DNA of 64,000 bases from JAZBPO01 sp963691775 (GCA_963691775.1 OY829369.1:1054001-1118000), one strand, 5' to 3'. Positions 8,737 through 18,302 are shown, counted from the first letter of the stretch. Notes: a model not told the origin generated them from the letters alone. Numbers and translations: made by a program.

Positions 8737-8754
8737 AGTCACCGGAGATAAACG

Positions 8755-9129
8755 ATGATCGGATACGTCACCATCGGCACGAGCGACATGGACAAGGCCT
8801 GCGCGTTCTACGACGCACTCCTCGCCGACATGGGCGGCAAGCAGCTCTTCGGCATGGATCGCATCAAGTTCTACGGCACTGGCCAGGACGCACCGATGCT
8901 CGCGGTCTGCATTCCCTATGACGAGCAGGCCCAGCACCACGGCAACGGCAACATGCTTGCCATTCCCTGCTCCGGCTCCGAGCAGATCAAGGCCATGTAC
9001 GACAAGGCGATCTCCCTCGGCGCGACAGATGAAGGCGAGCCGGGCGAGCGCATCCCGGGCATGTTCGAGGGCGCCTACGTCCGAGACCTCGACGGCAACA
9101 AGCTCTGCTTCTTCAAGATGGGCGGCTGA
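8755..9129 (+). CDS. VOC family (glyoxalase/dioxygenase fold) protein
   Basis: Small metalloenzyme-fold protein, 124 residues, one complete pair of beta-alpha-beta-beta-beta modules: GYVTIGTSDMDKACAFYDALL at the N-terminus and YVRDLDGNKLCFFKM at the C-terminus, the latter holding the position of the usual Glu/His ligand region. Relatives are annotated as lactoylglutathione lyase-like or bleomycin-resistance-like but most are of unknown substrate. It follows the SDR by 18 bases and is closed by a strong terminator, so the two form a two-gene operon. Confidence 0.85.
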   Translation: MIGYVTIGTSDMDKACAFYDALLADMGGKQLFGMDRIKFYGTGQDAPMLAVCIPYDEQAQHHGNGNMLAIPCSGSEQIKAMYDKAISLGATDEGEPGERIPGMFEGAYVRDLDGNKLCFFKMGG

Positions 9130-9178
9130 ACCCGGTCGGGGAGCAATCCTACGACCGAACTGCACAGGCAATACCCGA

Positions 9179-9208
9179 ACGGCCCGCACACGCGGGCCGT
9201 TTCGTTTT
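9179..9208 (+). terminator. intrinsic terminator after the SDR-VOC operon
   Basis: Stem ACGGCCCGC / GCGGGCCGT with a 4-base loop ACAC, followed by TTCGTTTT. It starts 49 bases after the VOC stop. Confidence 0.9.
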
Positions 9209-9293
9209 CGATCTCGCATAGCGCACCCGCTTCGCTCAGGCGCGGACAACTGCGCTAGGCTCAAAGCTCTGATCATCCCGGAGAGGGCAGCAC

Positions 9294-10307
9294 GTGGAAT
9301 CGTTCGAAGGCAGGATCGCAGTAGTCACGGGGGGCGGTACGGGTATGGGGCGGGAACTCGCCATCCAGCTCGCGACCGAGGGCTGCCACGTCGCAATGTG
9401 TGACGTTTCCGAAGCGAACATGGCAGAAACGAAGGCGCGCTGCGAAGCGGCAGGAACCGGCGTTCGCGTGACCGCCCACGTGTGTGATGTCTCCGACGAG
9501 GCTGCCGTCCTCGCGTTCCGCGACGCCGTGGCCGACGCACATGAGACCGACGCCGTGCACCTCGTGTTCAACAACGCCGGCATCGGGGGCGGCGGCTCGC
9601 TCTTCGACGATACACAGCGTGACAGCTGGGAGAAGACCTTCGCAGTGTGCTGGAACGGCGTTCTGAACGGCACCCGCGCCTTCCTGCCAATGCTGCAAGC
9701 GGCGGATGCCGGCCATATCGTGAACACCTCGTCGGTGAACGGCTTCTGGGCCTACATCGGCCCGACCGCCCCACACACCGCATACAGCGCGGCCAAATTC
9801 GCAGTGAAGGGGTTCACGGAAGCACTGATCACCGATTTGCGAATCCACGCGCCGCACATCAAGTGCTCCGTCGTCATGCCCGGGCACATTGGCACTCAGA
9901 TTGTGGCGAACTCCATGGCGGTGCTCGGCCGCGACCCGGACGTACTGTCGGCCGACGAGATCGCTGAAGTGCGCAGCATGCTCGTAGAGATGAAGCTCCC
10001 CGTGGACAATCTCCCGGACGACGATATCCGCGCGCTGATGAAGGCCCGCGCTCAGATGTTCGAGGACTCGGCGCCAACCTCGGCGGCATCGGCCGCCACC
10101 ATCATCCTCGATGGCGTACGCACGGATCGCTGGCGCATCCTGGTAGGCGACGACGCGATCGTACTCGACGAGATGGTCCGCGCCGATCCTGAACAGGCCT
10201 ACGAATTGGCGTTTTCCGAGCGCCTCGTCGCGCGGGGGCACATGCAGAATCTGATCGAGTCAGCTGCCACTGCCACCCAGGATATGTCGAGTACCGCAGA
10301 CAGCTGA
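9294..10307 (+). CDS. short-chain dehydrogenase/reductase
   Basis: NADP/NAD-dependent oxidoreductase, 337 residues, longer than a minimal SDR by about 80 residues at the C-terminus. Seen: VVTGGGTGMGRELA cofactor loop (residues 10-23), CDVSDEAAV, NNAGIGGGG, catalytic Ser in NTSSVNGF and Tyr/Lys in YSAAKFAVKG. GTG start at 9294 preceded by GGAGAGG. The C-terminal extension contains a segment (VGDDAIVLDEMVR) typical of a subgroup of actinobacterial and proteobacterial SDRs of unknown substrate. Monocistronic by appearance. Confidence 0.9.
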   Translation: MESFEGRIAVVTGGGTGMGRELAIQLATEGCHVAMCDVSEANMAETKARCEAAGTGVRVTAHVCDVSDEAAVLAFRDAVADAHETDAVHLVFNNAGIGGGGSLFDDTQRDSWEKTFAVCWNGVLNGTRAFLPMLQAADAGHIVNTSSVNGFWAYIGPTAPHTAYSAAKFAVKGFTEALITDLRIHAPHIKCSVVMPGHIGTQIVANSMAVLGRDPDVLSADEIAEVRSMLVEMKLPVDNLPDDDIRALMKARAQMFEDSAPTSAASAATIILDGVRTDRWRILVGDDAIVLDEMVRADPEQAYELAFSERLVARGHMQNLIESAATATQDMSSTADS

Positions 10308-10440
10308 CCGTCACGGGCGGGAGGAACAAATTTCCGCGCCTGCAATGACGGTTTCATCACCCCGCGCCGGCTGGCATATTCGTGCCGCCGGCGCGCCAGT
10401 GCGCCGCTGATTGCGGCAGCAGAAGGGGACGGGGACCGTC

Positions 10441-11631
10441 GTGTCAGAACCCAACACAGACGGGCCGTCCGGCCGCATCTGGCTCCTCGTTGCGAGCCTC
10501 GTCTACGTCCTCCTGATAGGCGTAAGCGTCATAGGCGACGGCTTCAAACTCGCTTCCGGCGGCGCCGAAGGCGCACGCGACATCTTCGCGTTCGCAACGA
10601 ACCCCGTTGTTGGCGTCCTGCTCGGCACGCTCGCCACGGCTCTGGTCCAGTCATCCAGTACGGTGACCTCGGTCATCGTCGGCCTCGTCGCCGGCGGCCT
10701 CCCCGTGAGCCTTGCTGTTCCCATGATCATGGGCGCGAACATGGGCACGACCGTAACGAACACCATCGTTGCCCTGGGCGCAATGCGGGACGGTGACGCA
10801 TTCAGGCGCTCCTTCACGGCAGCCACCGTGCACGACATCTTCAACTTCATGGCAATCGCGATCCTGCTGCCGATCGAGATCGTCTTTCACCCTCTCGAGA
10901 ACATTGCGGGCACCCTCGCCGGCATGCTCGCGGGCGACGGCTCCGCCTCCCTCAAGGGATTCAACCCGCTCGCCTTCGTGACCGACCCGCCCGCGGACGC
11001 ACTTGCCAGCGTAGGCGCCAGCATCGGCAACGATCTCATCGGCGGCCTGGGCATGATCGCAATCGGCGTCTCGCTCGTGATCGCTGCGGTCCTGCGCCTG
11101 GGCTCCGCGCTGAAAAAGGTGATGGTCGGCCGCGCTCTCGGATTACTGCACGGTGCCCTTGGACGGGGCCCACTCGCGGGCATCGGTTCGGGCACGCTGA
11201 TCACGATCCTGGTGCAGTCATCGTCTACGACCACAAGCCTGATCGTTCCATTGGCGGGAGCGGGCAGCCTCTCGCTGCGTCAGGTGTACCCTTTCACCCT
11301 GGGGGCGAACATCGGCACCACGATCACGGCGCTCCTTGCAGCCACCGCCATCACCGGGGACTTCGAAGTACTCGCGCTGCAGATCGCTCTTGTACATCTG
11401 CTGTTCAACGTGATCGCAGTACTCGGCGCAACTTATGTACCAGTCATAAGGGACATTCCGATGCGCGGCGCGACCGCCCTCGGCGAACTCACCCAGCGCA
11501 ACCGCGGACTGGCGATCGCCTATCTTTTCGGGGTGTTCTTCATCGTACCGGGCATCGCCTTTGGCGTCGGACAGGCCATGGGGGAGCGCATCCCCGAGCC
11601 GCCGCAGATCGAGCCCTATCCGAAGCGCTGA
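10441..11631 (+). CDS. Na/Pi cotransporter family protein (NptA-like)
   Basis: Sodium-dependent phosphate transporter of the inner membrane. 396 residues from the GTG at 10441 (GGGGA just upstream); a TTG at 10411 is also in frame. Two inverted halves each carry the family signature QSSS: ALVQSSSTVTSVIVG near residue 60 and LVQSSSTTTSLIVPL near residue 258, each followed by GANMGTT / GANIGTT. About eight to nine hydrophobic segments. No PhoU-like C-terminal domain, so it is the short form. No partner genes nearby. Confidence 0.9.
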   Translation: MSEPNTDGPSGRIWLLVASLVYVLLIGVSVIGDGFKLASGGAEGARDIFAFATNPVVGVLLGTLATALVQSSSTVTSVIVGLVAGGLPVSLAVPMIMGANMGTTVTNTIVALGAMRDGDAFRRSFTAATVHDIFNFMAIAILLPIEIVFHPLENIAGTLAGMLAGDGSASLKGFNPLAFVTDPPADALASVGASIGNDLIGGLGMIAIGVSLVIAAVLRLGSALKKVMVGRALGLLHGALGRGPLAGIGSGTLITILVQSSSTTTSLIVPLAGAGSLSLRQVYPFTLGANIGTTITALLAATAITGDFEVLALQIALVHLLFNVIAVLGATYVPVIRDIPMRGATALGELTQRNRGLAIAYLFGVFFIVPGIAFGVGQAMGERIPEPPQIEPYPKR

Positions 11632-11861
11632 CTTCGATCGACTTTCCCGATCTTTGGCCTCGAAACGTTCGACTGTTTCTGACCACAGAAGGCGAAGACA
11701 CTTCCTCCATCGAAGCAGCGTCGTCTGGCGCTACAGCAGATCTCGCAGCTTCCCCGGTTGCGTGATCGCCCGGACTCCCCACCCGGGCGCCCCTGTGCGG
11801 TCTCAACCCCGCACACGCGGATCGGCCACGATCTCCCCGGATCGTGGTCGATCCCACCCCC

Positions 11862-13019
11862 TTACCCCTCCGCTGGATGCTCGACCACTCGATTGCGGCC
11901 ACCGCGTTTGGCGTCGTACAGGGCGACGTCCGCGGCCTTCAGCACCACCTCCGGCCTCCTGCGTCGCGCCGTGCGGTGCGCTATGCCCACGCTGACGGTC
12001 ACTGAAACCGATGCATTTTGCTTCTGCTTGCCGGCCCCGCGCCTGCCCTTGCCTTTACGTACAACGCTGCGCACCACGATCTCGTGGCTGGCGACGTCCG
12101 CTCGAAATGCCTCACAGCCCGCGATCGCATCGAGATCATTCCGGCTTGAAAAAAGCACACAAAACTCCTCCCCCCCGAAACGGTAGGCATCGCCGCCGAA
12201 GTGCTTGCGCAGCTTGGCTGCGACCATACGCAGCACGTCGTCGCCGACATCGTGGCCATGGGAATCGTTGAACTTCTTGAAGTGGTCTACGTCGATCATG
12301 GCCACCGCCCAGCGTCGACCAAGGCGCGCCATGCGCTCGTCGAGCATGCGCCGGCCCGGCAGCTGGGTGAGGGCATCGAGGAAGGCCATGCGATAGCTCG
12401 CCCAACCTGCGGCCCCGGCGAGTCCGAGACCTGCAAAGAGCAGAGCTGGATTCGCCGACGCGCCAAGGAGCAGGCCGTAGCCGATCCAGCCTGTCACAAA
12501 CGCGGCGATCGCAACGCCATAGAGCACGACATCCCTGCGCATGTATCCGCGCACGAGCGCAAGCATCGCGCCCAGCAGGCCGATGGCCATGGAAAGGCCT
12601 GGAGGCGGCAAAGTGCGCGCGCGGAGGACATCCCCCAGCACACGCGCAGGCAAGCGCTCAAGACGCCAGACGGCATCCCAGAATTCCGCCGGGAGTGCCC
12701 AGGCTCCAAGCGTCTGCAGAAAGATGAACGCGCCTACGACGCCGCCGGTGCGCGACCAGACGGTGGTCTCGACGACAGTCGCAAGCACAAGCATGTTGAT
12801 CGGCGCGAACAGGAGTACGGCCTCGATGCGCAGCGGCACTTCGGGAATCCACGGCAGGAGACCGCCAGAGAGCGCAAGCACCGCCCAAGCCCACAGCAAC
12901 TGCACCGCAGCCAGTGCAGCCCGCCCGCGCAAGAACAGCGCCGCAAGCAGAAACGCGAGACCGAGCACGATCGCAGCGGCCAGCGAAAGTGCAAGATCGA
13001 GGCTGACTTCGAAGGACAT
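11862..13019 (-). CDS. membrane-anchored diguanylate cyclase (GGDEF)
   Basis: Makes cyclic di-GMP from two GTP. 385 residues: seven or so hydrophobic segments over residues 5-215 form a 7TM-like sensory region, followed by a GGDEF domain with MIDVDHFKKFNDSHGH and the intact active-site motif RFGGEEF. The I-site RxxD five residues before is absent, so product inhibition is unlikely. An Arg/Lys-rich insertion (about residues 318-332) interrupts the domain before VSVSVGIA. Start ATG 13019; longer starts add a low-quality leader. Its presence next to exopolysaccharide and NO-sensing genes suits biofilm control, but no direct link is shown. Confidence 0.92.
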   Translation of the reverse strand: MSFEVSLDLALSLAAAIVLGLAFLLAALFLRGRAALAAVQLLWAWAVLALSGGLLPWIPEVPLRIEAVLLFAPINMLVLATVVETTVWSRTGGVVGAFIFLQTLGAWALPAEFWDAVWRLERLPARVLGDVLRARTLPPPGLSMAIGLLGAMLALVRGYMRRDVVLYGVAIAAFVTGWIGYGLLLGASANPALLFAGLGLAGAAGWASYRMAFLDALTQLPGRRMLDERMARLGRRWAVAMIDVDHFKKFNDSHGHDVGDDVLRMVAAKLRKHFGGDAYRFGGEEFCVLFSSRNDLDAIAGCEAFRADVASHEIVVRSVVRKGKGRRGAGKQKQNASVSVTVSVGIAHRTARRRRPEVVLKAADVALYDAKRGGRNRVVEHPAEG

Positions 13020-13534
13020 CTGTGTAGATCCGAACCGGCAAGCGCGCATTCCACCACAGGCAGCGAAGGCTGCGTGCAGTACGACATCAATCACGCTGCA
13101 AGCCCCCGATTCTCTCCGCACTCGGCCACTTCAATGGATGCGCGGCAGCGATCCGCTTTCGCTGCGAAGCGTGCGCGCTTCGGAGCGCCTGCTGTTCAGG
13201 CGCTTGAAGGTGTTGCGGAGCATTCGACCGCTGCGTCGACCCAGTTGCCCCGAGATCGCAAGGGCGATTTCCAGCCGCCCGTCGCCGCGCAACTGATTCC
13301 CTGCGCCTGCCTTTACTGGAGCAGGCTCGACCACCTGCTCGGCAGCGCCTTGTACCGTCCATGAGCCGGGCCAACGCGGCCTCGCTCCGAACTCGATCCA
13401 GGCCCGTGGACGAAAGACAAGGCGCTAGGGCGCGACCAACCAGCCGCAGAGCGCCCATTCGGTGAGTTGTGGTCACTGCAAACGCGGGGCATGCTCCGGT
13501 CTAATTCAAGTGATTGAACATGGAGAGACGCGCT
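13020..13534. other. intergenic region between divergent genes
   Basis: About 515 bases between the divergent cyclase and monooxygenase starts. Long chance frames cross it on both strands, without motifs. No palindrome or promoter stood out. Confidence 0.4.
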
Positions 13535-15334
13535 ATGAGTACCGCGACGCCCCAGGCCCTCGGCTTCGACCCCGATGCGCTGCGCGCCAAATATCTGGAG
13601 GAACGCGACAAGCGCATCCGCAGCGACGGCAACGAGCAGTACATCGAAGTGAAAGGCGACTTCGCGCGCTACGTTGACGATCCATACGTCGACGCACCCG
13701 ACGAGCGCGCGCCGCTGACGGACGAAGTGAACGTCGTGATCATCGGCGGCGGTTTTGGCGGGCTCCTCGCTGGCGCCCGCATGACCGAGGCAGGCATCAC
13801 CGGAATTCGCATGATCGAGAAGGGCGGCGACTTCGGCGGCACCTGGTATTGGAACCGCTATCCCGGCGCGGCCTGCGATATCGAGGCCTACGTCTATCTG
13901 CCTCTTCTCGAGGAAACGGGCTACATGCCCAAGCGCAAGTTCACCTCGGGCGAGGAGATCCTCTGGTACAGCCAGGAGATCGGCCGTCGCTACGGTCTCT
14001 ACAAGGACGCACTCTTCCAGACCGAGGTCACGGCCCTGCGCTGGCAGGAGGCGCACGGGCAGTGGCTCGTGGAAACCAACCGCGGCGATGCCTTTCGCGC
14101 AAATTACCTCGTTACGTCCAATGGACCTCTTAACCGCCCCAAGCTGCCGGGCATTCCGGGCATCGACAGCTACACCGGACACACCTTCCATACTTCGCGC
14201 TGGGACTACGCCTACACGGGGGGCGACGCGAATGGCGGTCTGACGGGGCTCGCAGACAAGAAGGTCGCGATCATCGGCACGGGGGCAACCGCTGTGCAGT
14301 GCGTGCCGCACCTCGGCGCCCATGCACAGCGACTCTACGTCTTTCAGCGCACGCCCTCGTCGATCGACGTGCGTGGCGACAGCGAAACGGACGAGGCGTG
14401 GTACCGCGGTCAGGAGCCCGGCTGGCAACAGAAACGCATGGACAACTTCAACGTCTTGACCTCAGGAGGCATCACCGACGAAGACCTCGTCAACGACGGC
14501 TGGACGGAGATCATCCGCAATCTGCTCGTTCTGCAGCGGGATGATCCTGACATGTCCATGGAAGCGATGATGCGCAAGGCAGAGATTGCCGACTTCCAGA
14601 AGATGGAACAGATTCGCAGGCGCGCCGAAGAATTGGTCGAGGATCCGAACACGGCCGAGCGCCTCAAGCCCTACTATCGGCAGTTCTGCAAACGACCGTG
14701 CTTTCACGACGACTACCTTCCGACCTTCAACCGCGACAACGTAACGCTCATCGACACGAACGGTCAGGGCGTGGACCGCATCACGGAGACGGGTATCGTC
14801 GCCGGCGGCGTCGAGTACGAAGTCGACTGCATCATCTTCGGGACAGGCTTCGAGGTCGGTACGGGCTATGCGCGTCGCTGCGGCTACGAGACATGGGGCC
14901 GCGACGGTGTGTCACTGACCGACTACTGGGCCGATGGCGCACGCACGCTGCACGGCATGCACGCGAACGGGTTTCCCAACATGTTCATGATGGGCGCCAC
15001 CCTGCAGACGGGCTTCACCGCGAGCTACCCGCATGCGCTCAACGAGCAGTCAAAGCACATTGCCTACATCCTGACCGAGACCGCGCGCGCGAATCACCGC
15101 ATCGTGGAGGCCACGAAGGAAGCCGAGTCCGCCTGGGTTGAAACGATCATCTCCCTGGCGCGCTTGAACGAAGAGTTCCTGGCCTCCTGCACCCCCGGCT
15201 ACTACAACAACGAGGGCAAGCCCGAGGAGCGCATGCTTCAGAACAGCAACTACGGTGCAGGGGCTCCAGCCTTCTTCCAGCTCCTCGAAGGCTGGCGTGA
15301 GGAGGGCTCGCTCGACGGGCTCAACCTCAGCTGA
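13535..15334 (+). CDS. Baeyer-Villiger flavin monooxygenase
   Basis: FAD- and NADPH-dependent enzyme that inserts oxygen next to a ketone to give an ester or lactone. 599 residues. Seen: FAD-binding GGGFGG near residue 70, GGTWYWNRYPGAACD, the BVMO fingerprint Y-x-G-x-x-x-H-x-x-x-W-D (YTGHTFHTSRWDY, about 213-225), and the NADPH Rossmann motif GTGATAVQ near 248. The approximately 65-residue N-terminal extension (LRAKYLEERDKRIR) is typical of the phenylacetone/cyclopentadecanone/steroid-type group. Start ATG 13535 with GGAGAG upstream. Its stop overlaps the presumed start of the next gene. Confidence 0.93.
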   Translation: MSTATPQALGFDPDALRAKYLEERDKRIRSDGNEQYIEVKGDFARYVDDPYVDAPDERAPLTDEVNVVIIGGGFGGLLAGARMTEAGITGIRMIEKGGDFGGTWYWNRYPGAACDIEAYVYLPLLEETGYMPKRKFTSGEEILWYSQEIGRRYGLYKDALFQTEVTALRWQEAHGQWLVETNRGDAFRANYLVTSNGPLNRPKLPGIPGIDSYTGHTFHTSRWDYAYTGGDANGGLTGLADKKVAIIGTGATAVQCVPHLGAHAQRLYVFQRTPSSIDVRGDSETDEAWYRGQEPGWQQKRMDNFNVLTSGGITDEDLVNDGWTEIIRNLLVLQRDDPDMSMEAMMRKAEIADFQKMEQIRRRAEELVEDPNTAERLKPYYRQFCKRPCFHDDYLPTFNRDNVTLIDTNGQGVDRITETGIVAGGVEYEVDCIIFGTGFEVGTGYARRCGYETWGRDGVSLTDYWADGARTLHGMHANGFPNMFMMGATLQTGFTASYPHALNEQSKHIAYILTETARANHRIVEATKEAESAWVETIISLARLNEEFLASCTPGYYNNEGKPEERMLQNSNYGAGAPAFFQLLEGWREEGSLDGLNLS

Positions 15335-16071
15335 GCACGCCAACCTGGACAGAGGCGCGAGCAGCCGCCCGCTGCGAGGCGATTCTCGACGAAGACTGGA
15401 TTGCCCGCGCCCGCGCGCTCGCCGCGGGCGCGGACTGCATGGCCGGCGCATTCTTTGCCGGCTACCAGGTCGCGGTCGCACGCACCTTTCCTGAGTTCGA
15501 CCGGCCCGGGGTCAGCTGCTTCGCTGCGACGACCCGGCCGGATGCCCGGCGGTGCACCCTGACCGAGACAGCCGACGGCTTGCGCCTCGATGGCGACAAG
15601 ACCTGGGTCGCGTGCATCGATCATCTGGACCGCCTCGTCGTCCTGGTCGAGCGCGAGGACGGGCCGGCCTACGTGGACGTCCCCGCCACGGCAGCGGGCG
15701 TTGCGCTGCAGAACCCGGGAACCGCCCGCTTCCTCCCGCAACTCAGCCAGGGCGCCGCGTACTTTGATGCGGTCAGGGTGGAGGAGCATGCCCTTGTGCT
15801 CGGTGCGGAGCGCGCCCGGAGGTTCCGCCGCGCAGAACGCTTTCACGTGCTCTGCGCCATTGCGCAGATGCTGGGAGACCCGATAGCGCCGGAAACACTG
15901 CGCACCCTTGATGCGCGCCTTGCCGCCGGAGATTCCGCGCGCGCCGAGTTGGATGCGCTCGGTCGCAGCGTGCGCGCAGCCTTCGAGTCACCGGACGCAG
16001 TGAACCAGCGCGCGATGTTGATTCCAGACGCTCGCTTGCTAGACATGTTCGCGCCAATCGATGCGGGCTGA
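15331..16071 (+). CDS. short acyl-CoA-dehydrogenase-like protein, probable CTG start
   Basis: About 246 residues resembling the middle of acyl-CoA dehydrogenases: TETADGLRLDGDKTWVACIDHLD fits the G..L.G.K.W beta-domain motif, and the C-terminal part is helical. The usual N-terminal helical domain and the catalytic-Glu C-terminal domain look shortened, so catalysis is uncertain. The coding signal continues upstream of the first ATG (15439) to the monooxygenase stop; the only plausible initiator there is CTG 15331, overlapping that stop as CTGA. Translational coupling to the monooxygenase would fit this. If the start is instead ATG 15439 the product has 210 residues. Confidence 0.6.
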   Translation: MSTPTWTEARAAARCEAILDEDWIARARALAAGADCMAGAFFAGYQVAVARTFPEFDRPGVSCFAATTRPDARRCTLTETADGLRLDGDKTWVACIDHLDRLVVLVEREDGPAYVDVPATAAGVALQNPGTARFLPQLSQGAAYFDAVRVEEHALVLGAERARRFRRAERFHVLCAIAQMLGDPIAPETLRTLDARLAAGDSARAELDALGRSVRAAFESPDAVNQRAMLIPDARLLDMFAPIDAG

Positions 16072-16115
16072 TTAAAGGGGGTCAACGACATGGCCTTCAC
16101 GCCCTGAGCGCGGTG

Positions 16116-17087
16116 CTAGATCGACCGGAACACCTTGGCAGCACCGAGCGCCTGTCCTGCGAGGCCCTCCTCGAGCACTCGCCGATAGAAGGCCTCTAGT
16201 GTGTCCGCGCCGGTCTCCGGGGTCGCTTCCGCGTCATAGCGCAGGCGCGCTTCGTCCCAGAGCAGCATGGACTCCGTCGCATAGTAGCGGCCGATCCGCG
16301 CCAGCTCCGCTCGCTCGGCCATACGCGACGACAGGCGTCCAAGCGGCGCACACAGGCCTTCGGCCAGATCGAAGATACGCAGCGGGACGGAGCGCATGCG
16401 GAACTCGACGCCCGCGGCCGCGGCCATCAGGCGCCCCTGCTCAAGTGGCGTGAGCGCGGGGCCGGGACCGCCGATCGGCAGGATTCGCCCATGGCGCTCA
16501 GGGTCGTCGAGGCAGGCCACGAGATAGGCCGCGAGATCGGCCTCCGAGATCGGCTTGCATGCCGTGAGGCTACCGCTGCCGAACGCCAGATAGGGCTTCC
16601 CCGACCGGATTCGCTCTACCTGTCCAGCAAGGGACTTGAAGAAAGCTGTCGGACGAACAATCGAATACCGCAAACCCGACGCCTGCAGTTCTGCCTCGAA
16701 AGCGAGCTTCATCCGTTGAAAAGCAAGGCGCGGGCGCTGTACGCAAATCGCAGACAGCAAAACGAAAACCTCTACCTGTGCAGCACGCGCCGCATCGAGA
16801 AGGTGTCGATTGGCCTCGAGGTCCACAGCCCGTGCGTCGGCTGCGACACCCGTGCGGGAAGCGATGCAGGAGACGACCGCGTCGGCGCGCGCTCCGGCAA
16901 GGGCTCGGGCCGCATCGACCCGGTCGGTAAGCGCTACCTCGATGATCTCGACGCCATCTCCGGCCGGACGCGCGGACGCTGGGGTGCCGGGTCGTACGAT
17001 CGCAACGACGTCGTGGCCCTCTGCCTGGAGGCGCGTACAGACCGCCCGCCCGATGTAGCCGGTCGCTCCTGAGAGCCAGACCCTCAT
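16116..17087 (-). CDS. bciA: BciA/DVR-like 8-vinyl reductase family protein
   Basis: NmrA/SDR-type NADPH reductase of 323 residues. The cofactor loop SGATGYIGRAV is at residues 6-16. The core matches the divinyl (proto)chlorophyllide 8-vinyl reductase family closely: LSAICVQRP, RYSIVRPTAFFKSLAGQVE, LTACKPISEADLAAYL, PIGGPGPALTPLEQG, IGRYYATESML and EATPETGADTLE. In phototrophs this enzyme reduces the C8 vinyl group of bacteriochlorophyll precursors. No other pigment gene is in the window, so the role here is open: phototrophy elsewhere in the genome or a repurposed reductase. Single gene, convergent with the acyl-CoA-dehydrogenase-like gene. Confidence 0.75.
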   Translation of the reverse strand: MRVWLSGATGYIGRAVCTRLQAEGHDVVAIVRPGTPASARPAGDGVEIIEVALTDRVDAARALAGARADAVVSCIASRTGVAADARAVDLEANRHLLDAARAAQVEVFVLLSAICVQRPRLAFQRMKLAFEAELQASGLRYSIVRPTAFFKSLAGQVERIRSGKPYLAFGSGSLTACKPISEADLAAYLVACLDDPERHGRILPIGGPGPALTPLEQGRLMAAAAGVEFRMRSVPLRIFDLAEGLCAPLGRLSSRMAERAELARIGRYYATESMLLWDEARLRYDAEATPETGADTLEAFYRRVLEEGLAGQALGAAKVFRSI

Positions 17088-17198
17088 CGCAAACGCTTCA
17101 GCAAATGAATCAACCTGTCACCGGGGCGTGCGCCCCATGGCTTGCCGCACCTTCGAGCCTCGTGTACCAAAGGTGCCCCGCACAGAAGGCATCAAGGC

Positions 17199-18302
17199 AT
17201 GAAGCTCGTCAATTGGGCGATTCTGCTCTCGTGCTGCGCTCTCGTCACCGCTGGGCTCGGCTACTACAAATACCGCCAGATCCAGGCGGCGATCGCCTTC
17301 GGTGCCTCCTTTCCGGAAACCGTGGAGGCCGTTGAAGCGTATACCGTCGTGGGCGACCGCTGGCAGGACCGCACCCGCGTCTCCGCCGACGTGGTCGCCC
17401 TACGCCGCGTAGATGTGCGCGCTGAACTCGCCGGCCGGATCGCGGAAGTCGGGTTCAGTTCTGGCGGCTTGGTGCGCGAGGACCAGCTGCTGCTGCGCCT
17501 GGATACATCGGAGGAGGATGCGCGCCTTGCCGCCGCGGAAGCGGAAGAAGAAATCGCGCGGCTGGCACTGGTTCGCGCCGAGCAATTACTTGAACGCGGT
17601 GCCGGCACGACGGAGAGTCGGGATGTCGCCCGCGCCCGTCACGACGCCGCCATAGCGGCGAGCGCACGGGAGCGCTCCGTGATCACGAAGCGAATCCTGC
17701 GCGCGCCCTTTTCGGGTCGTGCAGGCCTGCATGATTTCGAGGCAGGCCAGTACCTCGAAGCCGGCGCGCTCGTGACGCGCCTCGTCGCCGAGGGTGATGA
17801 GGTATGGCTCGAATTTCCGCTCCCGCAGCAGCACGCCGATCTGCCTCTAGGCACCGCAGTGAGCTGGTTTACCGATGCCGCGGAAGGCACTGCAACCGTC
17901 TCCGCGCGAGATGCGACCGTGGAAGCCACATCCAGAAATGTCCGCTTCCGGGCGCGCACGGCGGGCGCGACTCTCGTGCCGGGCATGGTAGTCGCCGTCG
18001 ACGTGCCGATCGGCCCGGCGCAGCCGGTAGCGGTCGTTCCAAGCCCCTCCGTGCGTCGGGACGCCTTCGGCGCCAACGTCTATGTGCTCGTGCCCGCCGA
18101 GGAAGGCGCAATCGCTCCGGAGCGAGCCCAACGCCGCAAAGTCGTTCTCGGGCCGGAGCGGGACGGCATGACCCTCGTGCTGTCGGGAATCGAGCCTGGC
18201 GAGCGAATTGCCGCGACGGGCGCCTTCAAGCTGCGTGACGGCGTTCTGGTCGGCGCGCGCGCAGCAGGCACGCGTCCCGCCGATGGAGCACGCGCGCGGT
18301 GA
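17199..18302 (+). CDS. RND efflux periplasmic adaptor (membrane fusion protein), pump 1
   Basis: Links the inner-membrane RND pump to an outer-membrane channel. 367 residues. N-terminal membrane anchor (about 5-23), beta-barrel/lipoyl halves with VRAELAGRIAEVGF and ITKRILRAPFSGRAG flanking a short alpha-hairpin (about 105-160). No lipobox Cys in the right position. Start ATG 17199; the longer frame upstream lacks a ribosome site. The GTG of the pump gene overlaps its stop (GTGA), so both subunits are coupled. Confidence 0.9.
   Translation: MKLVNWAILLSCCALVTAGLGYYKYRQIQAAIAFGASFPETVEAVEAYTVVGDRWQDRTRVSADVVALRRVDVRAELAGRIAEVGFSSGGLVREDQLLLRLDTSEEDARLAAAEAEEEIARLALVRAEQLLERGAGTTESRDVARARHDAAIAASARERSVITKRILRAPFSGRAGLHDFEAGQYLEAGALVTRLVAEGDEVWLEFPLPQQHADLPLGTAVSWFTDAAEGTATVSARDATVEATSRNVRFRARTAGATLVPGMVVAVDVPIGPAQPVAVVPSPSVRRDAFGANVYVLVPAEEGAIAPERAQRRKVVLGPERDGMTLVLSGIEPGERIAATGAFKLRDGVLVGARAAGTRPADGARAR

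Noticed and set aside
8080..9276. 398-codon minus-strand frame opposite the SDR-VOC operon
   Set aside because: It runs through two well-supported plus-strand genes and their terminator; His/Val-rich shadow.
12201..13364. 387-codon plus-strand frame opposite the diguanylate cyclase
   Set aside because: Antisense to an intact GGDEF gene; translation is charged and motif-free.
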